A DNA stretch of 5,051 nt from JAZDOH01 sp043798815 (GTDB lineage Bacteria; Patescibacteriota; Gracilibacteria; UM-FILTER-43-11). The stretch spans positions 1 through 5,051 of the forward strand of contig JAZDOH010000011.1 in assembly GCA_043798815.1 (NCBI GenBank), read 5' to 3'. Of this stretch, positions 1 through 4,959 are shown piece by piece (within the stretch, counting starts at the first letter, position 1; every line of letters starts with the position of its first letter). Below the pieces are notes generated by a model that worked only from the letters and a program-made list of their open reading frames with translations, searched no databases and was not told where the DNA came from. A program made the translations under genes and the position numbers.

Positions 1-45
1 AGATCAATTGATAAACTATTAGCAGATCATTTAACAAACAAAATC

Positions 46-252
46 ATGAGTCCGGCACAATTACTCAGAGCGCAAAAAATCATTTCCACCCGTGAATTTC
101 AATCCAAATTCGCGGCAATGGTTAAGAAAGCGAAACGGGATAAAACTTTTTACCATGTCGTTCGAAATGGCAAGAGCTTGGGCGTATTCTTGCCAATTGG
201 CTTTTGGGAAGACTTTCTGGAAAGTTTCGTAGCCCTGCAATCCAGAAAATAA
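46..252 (+). CDS. Phd/YefM-like antitoxin-type small protein (start uncertain, may extend upstream)
   Basis: This 68-residue protein resembles the Phd/YefM antitoxin fold. It has the hallmark ISTREFQ entry (residues 13-19), then a helix rich in Lys and Ala (20-33), then the strand pair YHVVRNGKSLGVFLP (36-50), which matches the usual 'V.RNGKPVAVL.P' core of these DNA-binding proteins. The C-terminal WEDFLES helix would begin the toxin-binding part. Known family members repress their own operon and neutralise a RelE/Doc-type toxin. No toxin follows: the next gene, 40 bases downstream, is a peptidase. The ATG at 46 has no Shine-Dalgarno site, and the frame is open for 15 further codons to the window edge without a stop, so the true start may lie outside the window and this may be a partial gene. 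It could equally be a solitary regulator. Family assignment is by motif recognition only. Confidence 0.65.
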   Translation: MSPAQLLRAQKIISTREFQSKFAAMVKKAKRDKTFYHVVRNGKSLGVFLPIGFWEDFLESFVALQSRK

Positions 253-281
253 TTGCCACTCGTCGGGTTTTCCATTATGAT
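253..281 (+). promoter_or_regulatory. Probable sigma70-type promoter for the M16 peptidase gene
   Basis: TTGCCA at 253-258 and TATGAT at 276-281 each match the -35 and -10 consensus at five of six positions and are separated by exactly 17 bases. The -35 box begins directly after the TAA stop of the antitoxin-like gene. Transcription would be expected to start near 288, only about five bases before the ATG at 293. This would give an almost leaderless mRNA, which fits the absence of a Shine-Dalgarno sequence. The call comes from sequence match only. Confidence 0.5.
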
Positions 282-292
282 CATCTCCGTAC

Positions 293-1099
293 ATGCATCA
301 CTTAAAAAAACACAAAAACGGTTTGCGGGTCATCACCACACCGATTGAGGGAACCAAATCCGTCACGGTGCTTTGCCTGGTCGGAGCGGGTTCGCGCTAT
401 GAGCACAAAGCGATCAATGGCATTTCGCATTTCCTGGAACATCTGTTTTTTAAGGGGGCCAAACGGTACAAAAACGCGGCGGAGGTTTCTTCCGCCATCG
501 ATTCGGTCGGCGGGGATTTCAACGCGTTCACAGGAAAGGAATATGCGGGCTATTACGTAAAACTCGCGTCCCATCAAAAAAAAGTCGCGTTCGACGTGAT
601 CGGCGACATGATGCTCAATGCCACATTTCTCCCCCACGAAATTGAAAAAGAGCGAGGGGTCATTCTCGAGGAATACAACATGTACCAAGACACGCCCATG
701 TACCAGGTCGGCTGGGATTTTGAGAAATTGCTGTTTGGCGACCAGCCCATGGGATGGGATCAAATTGGTGAAAAAGACATCATCAAAAAACTGACGCGCC
801 AAGAATTCACGGATTACAAGCATGCGCTCTACACGCCCGACAACACCGTGATCAGCGTGGCGGGGGATGTGACGGAAAAAGAAGTGGAAAAGCTGGTGGA
901 GGAATTTTTCCCGTTTCACGATGGCAAGCGAGCGTTCGGCTATTTGCCATACAAATCTCATGCAGAAGGGGAGCGGGTGATCGCCCAGCACAAAAAACCG
1001 AACAAGCCCACCTCATTCTCGGGGCGGAAGGCGTGCCGGCTCGGCATCGGGACGAATACACGGAAAAAGTGTTGGCAGCCATCCTCGGCGGCAACATGA
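293..1099 (+). CDS. M16 peptidase, N-terminal catalytic-domain fragment as encoded
   Basis: This is the first of two ORFs produced by the frameshift, 268 codons. Residues 1-235 are genuine M16 sequence and contain the complete N-terminal domain: strand NGLRVITTPIEG (9-20), zinc site H46/E49/H50, the helix and loop GGDFNAFTGKEYAGYY (73-88) typical of the family, third ligand E127, and the TPDNTVISVAGDV strand that closes the domain. The last 33 residues (from PNKPTSFSG) are out-of-frame sequence ending at a TGA at 1097-1099 and look unlike any M16 protein. If translated as is, the product would have all zinc ligands but no C-terminal domain. In this family the active cavity normally needs both halves, so activity is doubtful unless the two pieces associate. 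No Shine-Dalgarno site precedes the ATG. Confidence 0.75.
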   Translation: MHHLKKHKNGLRVITTPIEGTKSVTVLCLVGAGSRYEHKAINGISHFLEHLFFKGAKRYKNAAEVSSAIDSVGGDFNAFTGKEYAGYYVKLASHQKKVAFDVIGDMMLNATFLPHEIEKERGVILEEYNMYQDTPMYQVGWDFEKLLFGDQPMGWDQIGEKDIIKKLTRQEFTDYKHALYTPDNTVISVAGDVTEKEVEKLVEEFFPFHDGKRAFGYLPYKSHAEGERVIAQHKKPNKPTSFSGRKACRLGIGTNTRKKCWQPSSAAT

Positions 1100-1557
1100 G
1101 TTCCCGCATGTTCTTAAACGTCCGCGAAGCAAAGGGCTTGTGCTATTACATCAAGAGCGGCACCGATGATTACGCCGACACGGGAGTCATTTCCACTTCG
1201 GCTGGCGTGGATGTGAAACGAATCGACATGGCGATTGAAGGAATTTTGGAGCAGTACGCGCTCATTATGAAGGAACCGGTGGGGAAGGCAGAGCTCAACA
1301 AAGCCAAAGAATTCATGAAAGGTAAAATCGTCCTGCGACTGGAAGACAGCGAGGAGTACGCGCATCTGATGGGCAAGCAGGCACTCCTGTATTCCAAAGT
1401 GGAGGATGTGGAACGCATTTTGGAAAAAATCGACGCCGTCACTTCAGAAGATATTTTACGTCTTTCTCAATCGCTTTTTGTCGAAGACCGCTTGCGCCTG
1501 GCCATTATTGGGCCTTATGATAAGCAGGAACATTTTTCCAAACGGCTACATTATTAA
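1033..1557 (+). CDS. M16 peptidase, C-terminal domain fragment
   Basis: This is the downstream part of the frameshifted M16 gene. M16 similarity in this frame begins about 12 codons before the GTG at 1033 (TEQAHLILGAEG, from 997), so the GTG is an arbitrary opening and probably not a real start; another in-frame ATG lies at 1096. The segment VLAAILGGNMSSRMFLNVREAKGLCYYI is the conserved core of the M16 C-terminal domain, with the Arg/Tyr pair thought to bind substrate. The rest (EYALIMKEPVGKAELNKAKE, then IDAVTSEDILRLSQSLF) matches the usual helical end of the family. It overlaps the upstream ORF by 67 bases. On its own it has no zinc site. The TAA stop at 1555-1557 lies inside the repeat array that fills the following gap. 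Confidence 0.7.
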   Translation: MPARHRDEYTEKVLAAILGGNMSSRMFLNVREAKGLCYYIKSGTDDYADTGVISTSAGVDVKRIDMAIEGILEQYALIMKEPVGKAELNKAKEFMKGKIVLRLEDSEEYAHLMGKQALLYSKVEDVERILEKIDAVTSEDILRLSQSLFVEDRLRLAIIGPYDKQEHFSKRLHY

Positions 1558-1596
1558 TTATGAATTACGAATTACGAATTACGAATTATGAGTTAT
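1548..1596 (+). repeat. Period-7 tandem repeat, GAATTAC type, left arm
   Basis: About seven tandem heptamers run across the end of the M16 gene into the gap. Three perfect GAATTAC copies occur at 1562-1568, 1569-1575 and 1576-1582, followed by GAATTAT (1583-1589) and GAGTTAT (1590-1596), and preceded by TAATTAT (1555-1561) and a poorer ACATTAT (1548-1554). The M16 stop codon lies inside the array. In one frame the array translates to the NYELRITNYEL-type string often seen in spurious ORFs of draft genomes. The function is unknown. Confidence 0.8.
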
Positions 1597-1599
1597 AAT
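1594..1599 (+). promoter_or_regulatory. Possible -10 element upstream of ndk
   Basis: A perfect TATAAT hexamer lies at 1594-1599 between the two repeat arms, about 60 bases upstream of the ndk start. No acceptable -35 hexamer sits 16-18 bases upstream, where the sequence is repeat (ATTACG), and there is no TG directly before it. In DNA this AT-rich such a match can arise by chance. It is listed because ndk has no better promoter candidate and no Shine-Dalgarno site in this gap. Confidence 0.25.
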
Positions 1600-1615
1600 A
1601 GTGTTGAAAATTTAT

Positions 1616-1650
1616 AGAATTTGTAATTTGTAATTAATAATTCGTAATTT
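1616..1650 (+). repeat. Period-7 repeat, reverse-complement right arm
   Basis: Five imperfect heptamers, AGAATTT, GTAATTT, GTAATTA, ATAATTC and GTAATTT, run from 1616 to 1650. Their consensus GTAATTC/T is the reverse complement of the GAATTAC unit in the left arm. Together the arms could form a long AT-rich hairpin with an apical loop of about 19 bases, ending nine bases before the ndk ATG. It has no GC-rich stem and no T tract, so it is not a standard terminator. In an mRNA it could affect access to the ndk start. Confidence 0.65.
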
Positions 1651-1658
1651 AAAAATAT

Positions 1659-2123
1659 ATGGAACGCACTTTAGTTCTCATTAAGCCCGACGGCATTCAG
1701 CGCGGTTTGATCGGCGAAATTACCAAGCGCTTTGAGCAAAAGGGACTCAAGCTCGTGGGCATGAAGATGATGCACTTGGATGAAGCGGTCATTTTGGAAC
1801 ATTACGCGCACCTGAAAGACAAACCTTTTTTCAGCGGCATTAAAAAATTCATGCGCAGTACGCCTGTCATTGCTCAGTGCTGGGAGGGGGTAGAAGCAGT
1901 AGAGGCCGTCCGAATTTTGGTTGGCATCACTAAGGCTCGTGCCGCCGGCGCCGGCTCCATTCGCGGAGATCTGGCCATGAGCTTCCAATGCAATGTAGTG
2001 CACGCGTCCGATAGCGAGGAAACCGCTAAAAAAGAAGTCACCCGATTCTTTAAGAAAGACGAAATTTACAATTACGACAAAACCGAGTACATGCACGTAT
2101 ACTCAGATGATGAAACGAAATAA
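1659..2123 (+). CDS. ndk: Nucleoside diphosphate kinase
   Basis: Ndk transfers the gamma phosphate of ATP to other nucleoside diphosphates through a phospho-histidine, balancing cytosolic NTP and dNTP pools. The 154-residue protein begins with the family signature ERTLVLIKPDGIQRGLIGEI (K9 and D11 region), has HYAHLKDKPFF (48-58, with Y49 and F57), R85, T91, R102 in SIRGD, and the active-site block NVVHASDS (112-119) with catalytic H115. It is about 10-15 residues longer than the common bacterial form, with a charged tail (YNYDKTEYMHVYSDDETK). The Kpn-loop region reads TKARAAGAGSIRGD, so both prolines of the usual TNP..A.PG.IRGD are missing (A93 and A98). All catalytic residues are present, so activity is expected. 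The ATG has no Shine-Dalgarno site. The stop codon lies in an inverted repeat shared with the convergent neighbour. Confidence 0.96.
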   Translation: MERTLVLIKPDGIQRGLIGEITKRFEQKGLKLVGMKMMHLDEAVILEHYAHLKDKPFFSGIKKFMRSTPVIAQCWEGVEAVEAVRILVGITKARAAGAGSIRGDLAMSFQCNVVHASDSEETAKKEVTRFFKKDEIYNYDKTEYMHVYSDDETK

Positions 2124-2180
2124 CGATATAACGAAATAACAGAAAAGTAATTAAGTTATTTCGTTAAAAGTTATTTCGTT
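2114..2180. repeat. Nested inverted repeat between convergent genes, possible bidirectional terminator
   Basis: The 11-mer AACGAAATAAC occurs perfectly at 2114-2124 and 2130-2140, and its exact reverse complement GTTATTTCGTT at 2155-2165 and 2170-2180. The four copies can fold as two stacked 11-bp stems separated by a 5/4-base internal loop, with a 14-base apical loop. The inner pair alone also makes a hairpin. The TAA of ndk (2121-2123) is inside the first copy, and the stop of the - strand gene (2179-2181) overlaps the last. Symmetry and position between converging genes suggest a two-way transcription end or mRNA 3' stabiliser. The stems are AT-rich and no T run follows on either strand, so it is not a textbook intrinsic terminator. 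Confidence 0.75.
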
Positions 2181-4959
2181 ATTCAGAATAGAGAAGCGTG
2201 ATTTTGAAAATCCCCAAGTTGTCCTGCAGGATTCCGATACCGATTTGTTGCCAGTTGCTTTCGACGATGGCCGTGTTTCGGAGGATTTGGTCGCGGGCGG
2301 AGGAAAAACTCGTGTTGCCCACCAAATACGTTCCCAATCGATGCGTGACCGAAGCGGCGCGGAGAATGTCAAACAGCGACTGACCGTCCGGATCAGTGAA
2401 ATCAAAAAAGTCCCGTTGCACCATGGTGGCACACCAGTTTTGGGCGAAATCGGTGAGCGTGGGGTCGGCAGCCAGGGGAGTTGAGCGTTTTTTGTTGATG
2501 GCGGTCAAAAGTTCCGAGCGCAGCGCTTCCACATTGCTGAGATTGAAAGGTTCCGCGGAAAACAATTCGACAAAAATATAACTTCCATCCTCATTCTCGG
2601 CTACACCGATGCCAAGGCGAGTCCATTCGGAATTGAGAATGGAAGCCCGGTGGATCGCGCTGCGAAGTAAGCCGTAATGGGCGAGCGCGGGCGTTTGTTC
2701 CTGGGCGAGATTTTCTGACACCGTTTGAGTGATGCCGTGCGATGATCGAAGTTCATTCACGCTTTGCCCATTGGGATTCCAGTGGCCGAAATAATGATTC
2801 TTCACCATGTCTTCCGCGCGCGCCTGAGCCAGAGCGCTCAAAGAATCATCGAGCGTCACCTTGGATCGCACTTGTGCCTGACGATCCTGATTCACCAGAT
2901 CTAAAAATTCCTTGGGAACTTTTGTCACATCCAGTTTCATCAAAGATTCTTTGAAATCCGTGGGGTTGGGGAGCAAAGGGAAACTGCCGGCGGGATACAG
3001 CGGAATGTTGATCGCGGCCAACCCCTCCGCGTTGTTGATTTCCAAAAAATGCAATCCCGCATGATGCACCCGGTAGCTCAAGGTAACGTTGGACGTTCCC
3101 GTGGGGAAAACGGAAAGATTGTTTTTATTTTTAATGGGCTGGACGCTCGCTTTTAAATCAACGGTTTCCACTTCGCCGTCCGGCAAAATAAACGCGGCTT
3201 GCGATCGGATGGCGGTTTTGGTGTTGAAAGAAAAACGGATGAAATCTCCTAGAGACGTCGTGGTGGGCAAACCGGTAACGGTAATTTCTTCCGGTTTCAC
3301 CAAATAATCGTGATGAGTGACGGCAGAAAGAGTGAACACCTGAGGCTTGCTCCACGCGAGGATACCGGAGGTGAGGAAAGAGGAAGTGGGTCGGTTGATT
3401 CCTCTTAAGATCACCTGAACCGGACCTTCCGTAAATCCGGAAAACTCAGAAAAAACCGGCCGCCAAATCGCCTCATCATCCAAGAGAACTTTTTTAAATT
3501 GTTCTCCTTGGGAGAACGTGAGCTGGAACGCGTTGTAATTGCCCTTGTCCCATTGCAGTTGAGGCCAGCCTTCATCAAAACCGATCGTGGGAAGAGGCGG
3601 AGGCAGGAGTGACGATTGTTCTTTTTCACTCAGGCACGCGTACGACAAACTTTTAACCGGAACCAAATTTGTACTGCCATTCAGTCCGGGGATCATCCCC
3701 AATTCATAATTGCCGGGCGCGGGGAAGCTGAAGTGAGCGATGAATTGTCCTTCAGCGTCCACGGGAGCGGGAAACGTCAGCGGCACGCCGTCGCTGCCTC
3801 GCAACACAACGGTTATGATTTTTTCCGTGGACGTGGTTTTTCCGGAAATTCGGACGAGCTCGTCCGTCACGAATCGGTCGGGAAGAGCTTGATCCAATAC
3901 AAAATCCTGGAACGCCGTTGCGCTTACCGTTTCACCTTGCCTGTCTGGGCAGGTTTGGGGCATTTGGGCAGTGAGCAAGTCGTTGACTTCGGGCGCAGGG
4001 GTAGGAGTAGGATTAGAAGGAGCCGGCGTTTCGGAGGGGGCTTCGGTCACTTCTATCGTCACGAAAATCACCCCGCGTGAAAGCGACGCGATGGATTCGA
4101 ACGCGGCTTTGGAAAGATCCACAATTCGCTCGGAATTTCCATAAGGCCCGCGGTCGTTCACGCGCACAGTAACCGATTTTCCATTTTCCGTGTTGGTCAC
4201 CTTCAGCCACGTTCCAAACGGATAAGTCCGGTGAGCCGCCGTGAGATTCGACGCGTCAAACACATCTCCGCTGGCGGTGGTTTTTCCATGAAAACGACCG
4301 GCGTAATAACTGGCCTTCCCGTATTCATCGGCTTTTGGCGCCCGGCTCAGCCGGTACATGAGTTCCGCCAGCATTCCCCGATTTACCGCACTCGCGGGAT
4401 TCACATTCTCGTCGCTGGTTTGATCTAGCAATTTGGCCAGCTTGGCGTAAGCGAAGTAGGGGCCGAACCAAGCATCCGCCGGAACATCTAGATAAGGATT
4501 GGAGTTGGGCGTCTTGGCTACAATAGTATTGGTTTCCAGGATGATCTTTAAGACTTCCGCCAAATTCACCGTATCACCGGGGCGGAAAAAACCGGTTTCC
4601 GAATCTCCACGGATCACCCCCAGATTTTTGGCCTTGGCCACGAATTTGTCGTACCACACGCCTGGCATCACATCCGGAAACAGTTCCGTACCATTGTCGA
4701 TTTCCGGGGCAAAAATATCGGAACCGAGCAAAACGAGCTTCACCGCTTCTGCCCGGTTCACTGGCTGGTCAGGACGAAATGATTGATCGGCATAACCCTG
4801 AATCACCCCTTTTTGAGCCAAAGCCTGAATGGCCTGGTAATGAGGGTTGCCTGTGGTCACATCCAAAAATACAATATCTGCCGCCAGCGCAGGCGAGAAT
4901 ATCCCCGGCAAAAGGAGGAAGGCAATGAACGCGGTGAAAAGAGGGCGACGCCAATTCAT
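2179..4959 (-). CDS. Secreted multidomain cell-wall protein: signal peptide, three SLH repeats, RlpA-like domain, tandem CAP domains
   Basis: This 926-residue protein starts with a Sec signal peptide (hydrophobic TAFIAFLLLPGIF, cleavage likely after A26 in ALA-AD). Three SLH repeats follow (about 29-82, 92-140, 156-205); their TRAE-like motifs are VNRAEA, VNLAEV and the weaker VNRGML. SLH repeats usually hold proteins on secondary wall polymers. Residues 212-305 form an RlpA-like double-psi beta-barrel with TASGDVFD, TAAHRTYPFGT (H243) and VRVNDRGPYG (D269), the His/Asp pair needed for lytic transglycosylase activity in Pseudomonas RlpA. A Pro/Thr linker (306-326) leads to about 350 beta-rich residues that I do not recognise. 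A CAP domain (683-805) has H726, E749 and H770; a second (808-926) lacks all three. The likely role is a surface-anchored wall-remodelling protein. No Shine-Dalgarno site precedes the ATG. Domain calls are by motif; the overall role is inference. Confidence 0.93.
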   Translation of the reverse strand: MNWRRPLFTAFIAFLLLPGIFSPALAADIVFLDVTTGNPHYQAIQALAQKGVIQGYADQSFRPDQPVNRAEAVKLVLLGSDIFAPEIDNGTELFPDVMPGVWYDKFVAKAKNLGVIRGDSETGFFRPGDTVNLAEVLKIILETNTIVAKTPNSNPYLDVPADAWFGPYFAYAKLAKLLDQTSDENVNPASAVNRGMLAELMYRLSRAPKADEYGKASYYAGRFHGKTTASGDVFDASNLTAAHRTYPFGTWLKVTNTENGKSVTVRVNDRGPYGNSERIVDLSKAAFESIASLSRGVIFVTIEVTEAPSETPAPSNPTPTPAPEVNDLLTAQMPQTCPDRQGETVSATAFQDFVLDQALPDRFVTDELVRISGKTTSTEKIITVVLRGSDGVPLTFPAPVDAEGQFIAHFSFPAPGNYELGMIPGLNGSTNLVPVKSLSYACLSEKEQSSLLPPPLPTIGFDEGWPQLQWDKGNYNAFQLTFSQGEQFKKVLLDDEAIWRPVFSEFSGFTEGPVQVILRGINRPTSSFLTSGILAWSKPQVFTLSAVTHHDYLVKPEEITVTGLPTTTSLGDFIRFSFNTKTAIRSQAAFILPDGEVETVDLKASVQPIKNKNNLSVFPTGTSNVTLSYRVHHAGLHFLEINNAEGLAAINIPLYPAGSFPLLPNPTDFKESLMKLDVTKVPKEFLDLVNQDRQAQVRSKVTLDDSLSALAQARAEDMVKNHYFGHWNPNGQSVNELRSSHGITQTVSENLAQEQTPALAHYGLLRSAIHRASILNSEWTRLGIGVAENEDGSYIFVELFSAEPFNLSNVEALRSELLTAINKKRSTPLAADPTLTDFAQNWCATMVQRDFFDFTDPDGQSLFDILRAASVTHRLGTYLVGNTSFSSARDQILRNTAIVESNWQQIGIGILQDNLGIFKITLLYSE
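2182..2538 (-). other. Second, degenerate CAP domain of the wall protein
   Basis: This stretch encodes residues 808-926, ending at the C-terminus. The scaffold is recognisable: LRSELLTAINKKRSTPLAADPTL, AQNWCATMVQRDFFDFTDPDGQSLFDILRAA, and the closing WQQIGIGIL...FKITLLYS. By alignment with the first CAP domain the cavity residues are replaced: His by F854 (FFDFTDPDG for YFSHTDPDG), the SEN Glu by about T877, and the second His by R894. It is probably a structural or binding module that arose by duplication and lost its active site. Confidence 0.8.
2545..2913 (-). other. First CAP (SCP-like, YkwD type) domain of the wall protein
   Basis: This stretch encodes residues 683-805. It opens with FLDLVNQDRQAQ, the equivalent of the LVN..R helix of bacterial CAP proteins, then AQARAEDMVKNHYFGHWNPNGQS with H726, SENLA with E749, AIHRASILNSEWTRLGIGV with H770, and the strand YIFVELFS. 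The His/Glu/His cavity residues of the family are therefore present. Bacterial YkwD-type CAP domains are secreted, and their biochemical activity is poorly defined. Confidence 0.85.
2920..3972 (-). other. Central beta-rich region of unknown type in the wall protein
   Basis: This stretch encodes residues 330-680. It probably holds three successive beta-sandwich-like units, judged from alternating hydrophobic strands and turns: about 335-445 (with GQFIAHFSFPAPGNYELGMIPG), 460-545 and 550-655 (with YRVHHAGLHFLEINNAEG). These resemble Ig-like or FN3-like spacer domains, but I cannot name a family. C337 and C442 bracket the first unit and could form a disulfide outside the cell. The only other cysteine in the protein is C843. 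The probable role is a stalk between the wall anchor and the CAP domains. Confidence 0.5.
4045..4326 (-). other. RlpA-like double-psi beta-barrel domain of the wall protein
   Basis: This stretch encodes residues 212-305. It has the full RlpA signature: YGKASYYAGRFHGKTTASGD, TAAHRTYPFGTWLKVTN, GKSVTVRVNDRGPYG and RIVDLSKAAFESI. H243 and D269 correspond by motif to the essential residues of Pseudomonas RlpA, which cleaves glycan strands stripped of stem peptides. The usual partner domain of proteobacterial RlpA, SPOR, is absent; the SLH triplet takes its place as a possible targeting module. Confidence 0.9.
4345..4875 (-). other. SLH triplet region of the wall protein
   Basis: This stretch encodes residues 29-205. 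Repeat 1 has the pattern HYQAIQALAQKGVIQGYAD.SFRPDQPVNRAEAVKL. Repeat 2 reads PDVMPGVWYDKFVAKAKNLGVIRG...FFRPGDTVNLAEVLKI. Repeat 3 reads LDVPADAWFGPYFAYAKLAKLLDQ...VNPASAVNRGMLAEL. The D-V...W...Y...A...GVI.G spacing is typical of SLH units. The arginine-containing motif decays from repeat 1 to repeat 3, as often happens in SLH triplets, so repeat 1 is the best candidate for polymer binding. Being N-terminal, the triplet would tether the catalytic domains that follow. Confidence 0.9.

Larger units (their letters stand above)
293..1557 (+). pseudogene. M16 family zinc metallopeptidase, interrupted by a -1 frameshift (whole gene span)
   Basis: Read as one gene this is a two-domain M16 peptidase (processing-peptidase / YmxG-like subfamily), 421 residues after correction, the usual length of single-chain bacterial members. 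The inverted zinc motif HFLEH is at residues 46-50, and the third ligand is E127 in the ERGVILEEY stretch, 77 residues after H50 as in pitrilysin-type enzymes. The C-terminal domain carries the conserved VREAKGLCYY segment, with the R/Y pair near R278 and Y285. Such enzymes cleave peptides in a closed chamber formed by the two halves. The frame breaks at an A6 run (992-997): upstream the frame reads ..AQHKK, and the family-like continuation TEQAHLILGAEG is in the other frame. One extra A would restore it. The break falls at the domain boundary. It may be an assembly error, a real mutation or, less likely, programmed frameshifting. The start at 293 is firm because an in-frame TGA lies at 278. 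Confidence 0.85.

Noticed and set aside
8..36. Promoter before the antitoxin-like gene (TTGATA at 8-13)
   Set aside because: The hexamer 17 bases downstream, TTAACA, matches the -10 consensus at only two positions, and the region may itself be coding.
302..991. 229-codon ORF on the - strand opposite the M16 gene
   Set aside because: It is a codon-bias shadow of the M16 gene. Its translation has no recognisable domain, while the + strand carries clear M16 motifs.
1033..1047. GC hairpin TGCCG-gct-CGGCA as a frameshift-stimulating structure
   Set aside because: It begins about 36 bases after the A6 run, well beyond the usual spacing of under ten bases, and has only five base pairs.
1406..1591. 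61-codon + strand ORF ending in INYELRITNYEL
   Set aside because: It is an out-of-frame reading of the M16 end and the heptamer array. Such strings are a known artefact of these repeats.
1548..1650. CRISPR array
   Set aside because: The repeats are seven bases long without spacers, so it is a simple tandem array with an inverted partner.
1671..2096. 141-codon ORF opposite ndk
   Set aside because: Antisense shadow of a well-conserved gene; no motif and no start signal.
3616..4080. 154-codon ORF on the + strand inside the wall-protein gene
   Set aside because: It lies opposite the RlpA end, linker and beta-rich region. Its translation is rich in Arg, Gly and His with no family likeness, so it is an antisense shadow.
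4930..4959. Tat signal peptide at the N-terminus of the wall protein (MNWRRPLF)
   Set aside because: The paired Arg is not followed by the usual x-F-L-K pattern, and the hydrophobic segment and ALA cleavage site fit Sec export better.
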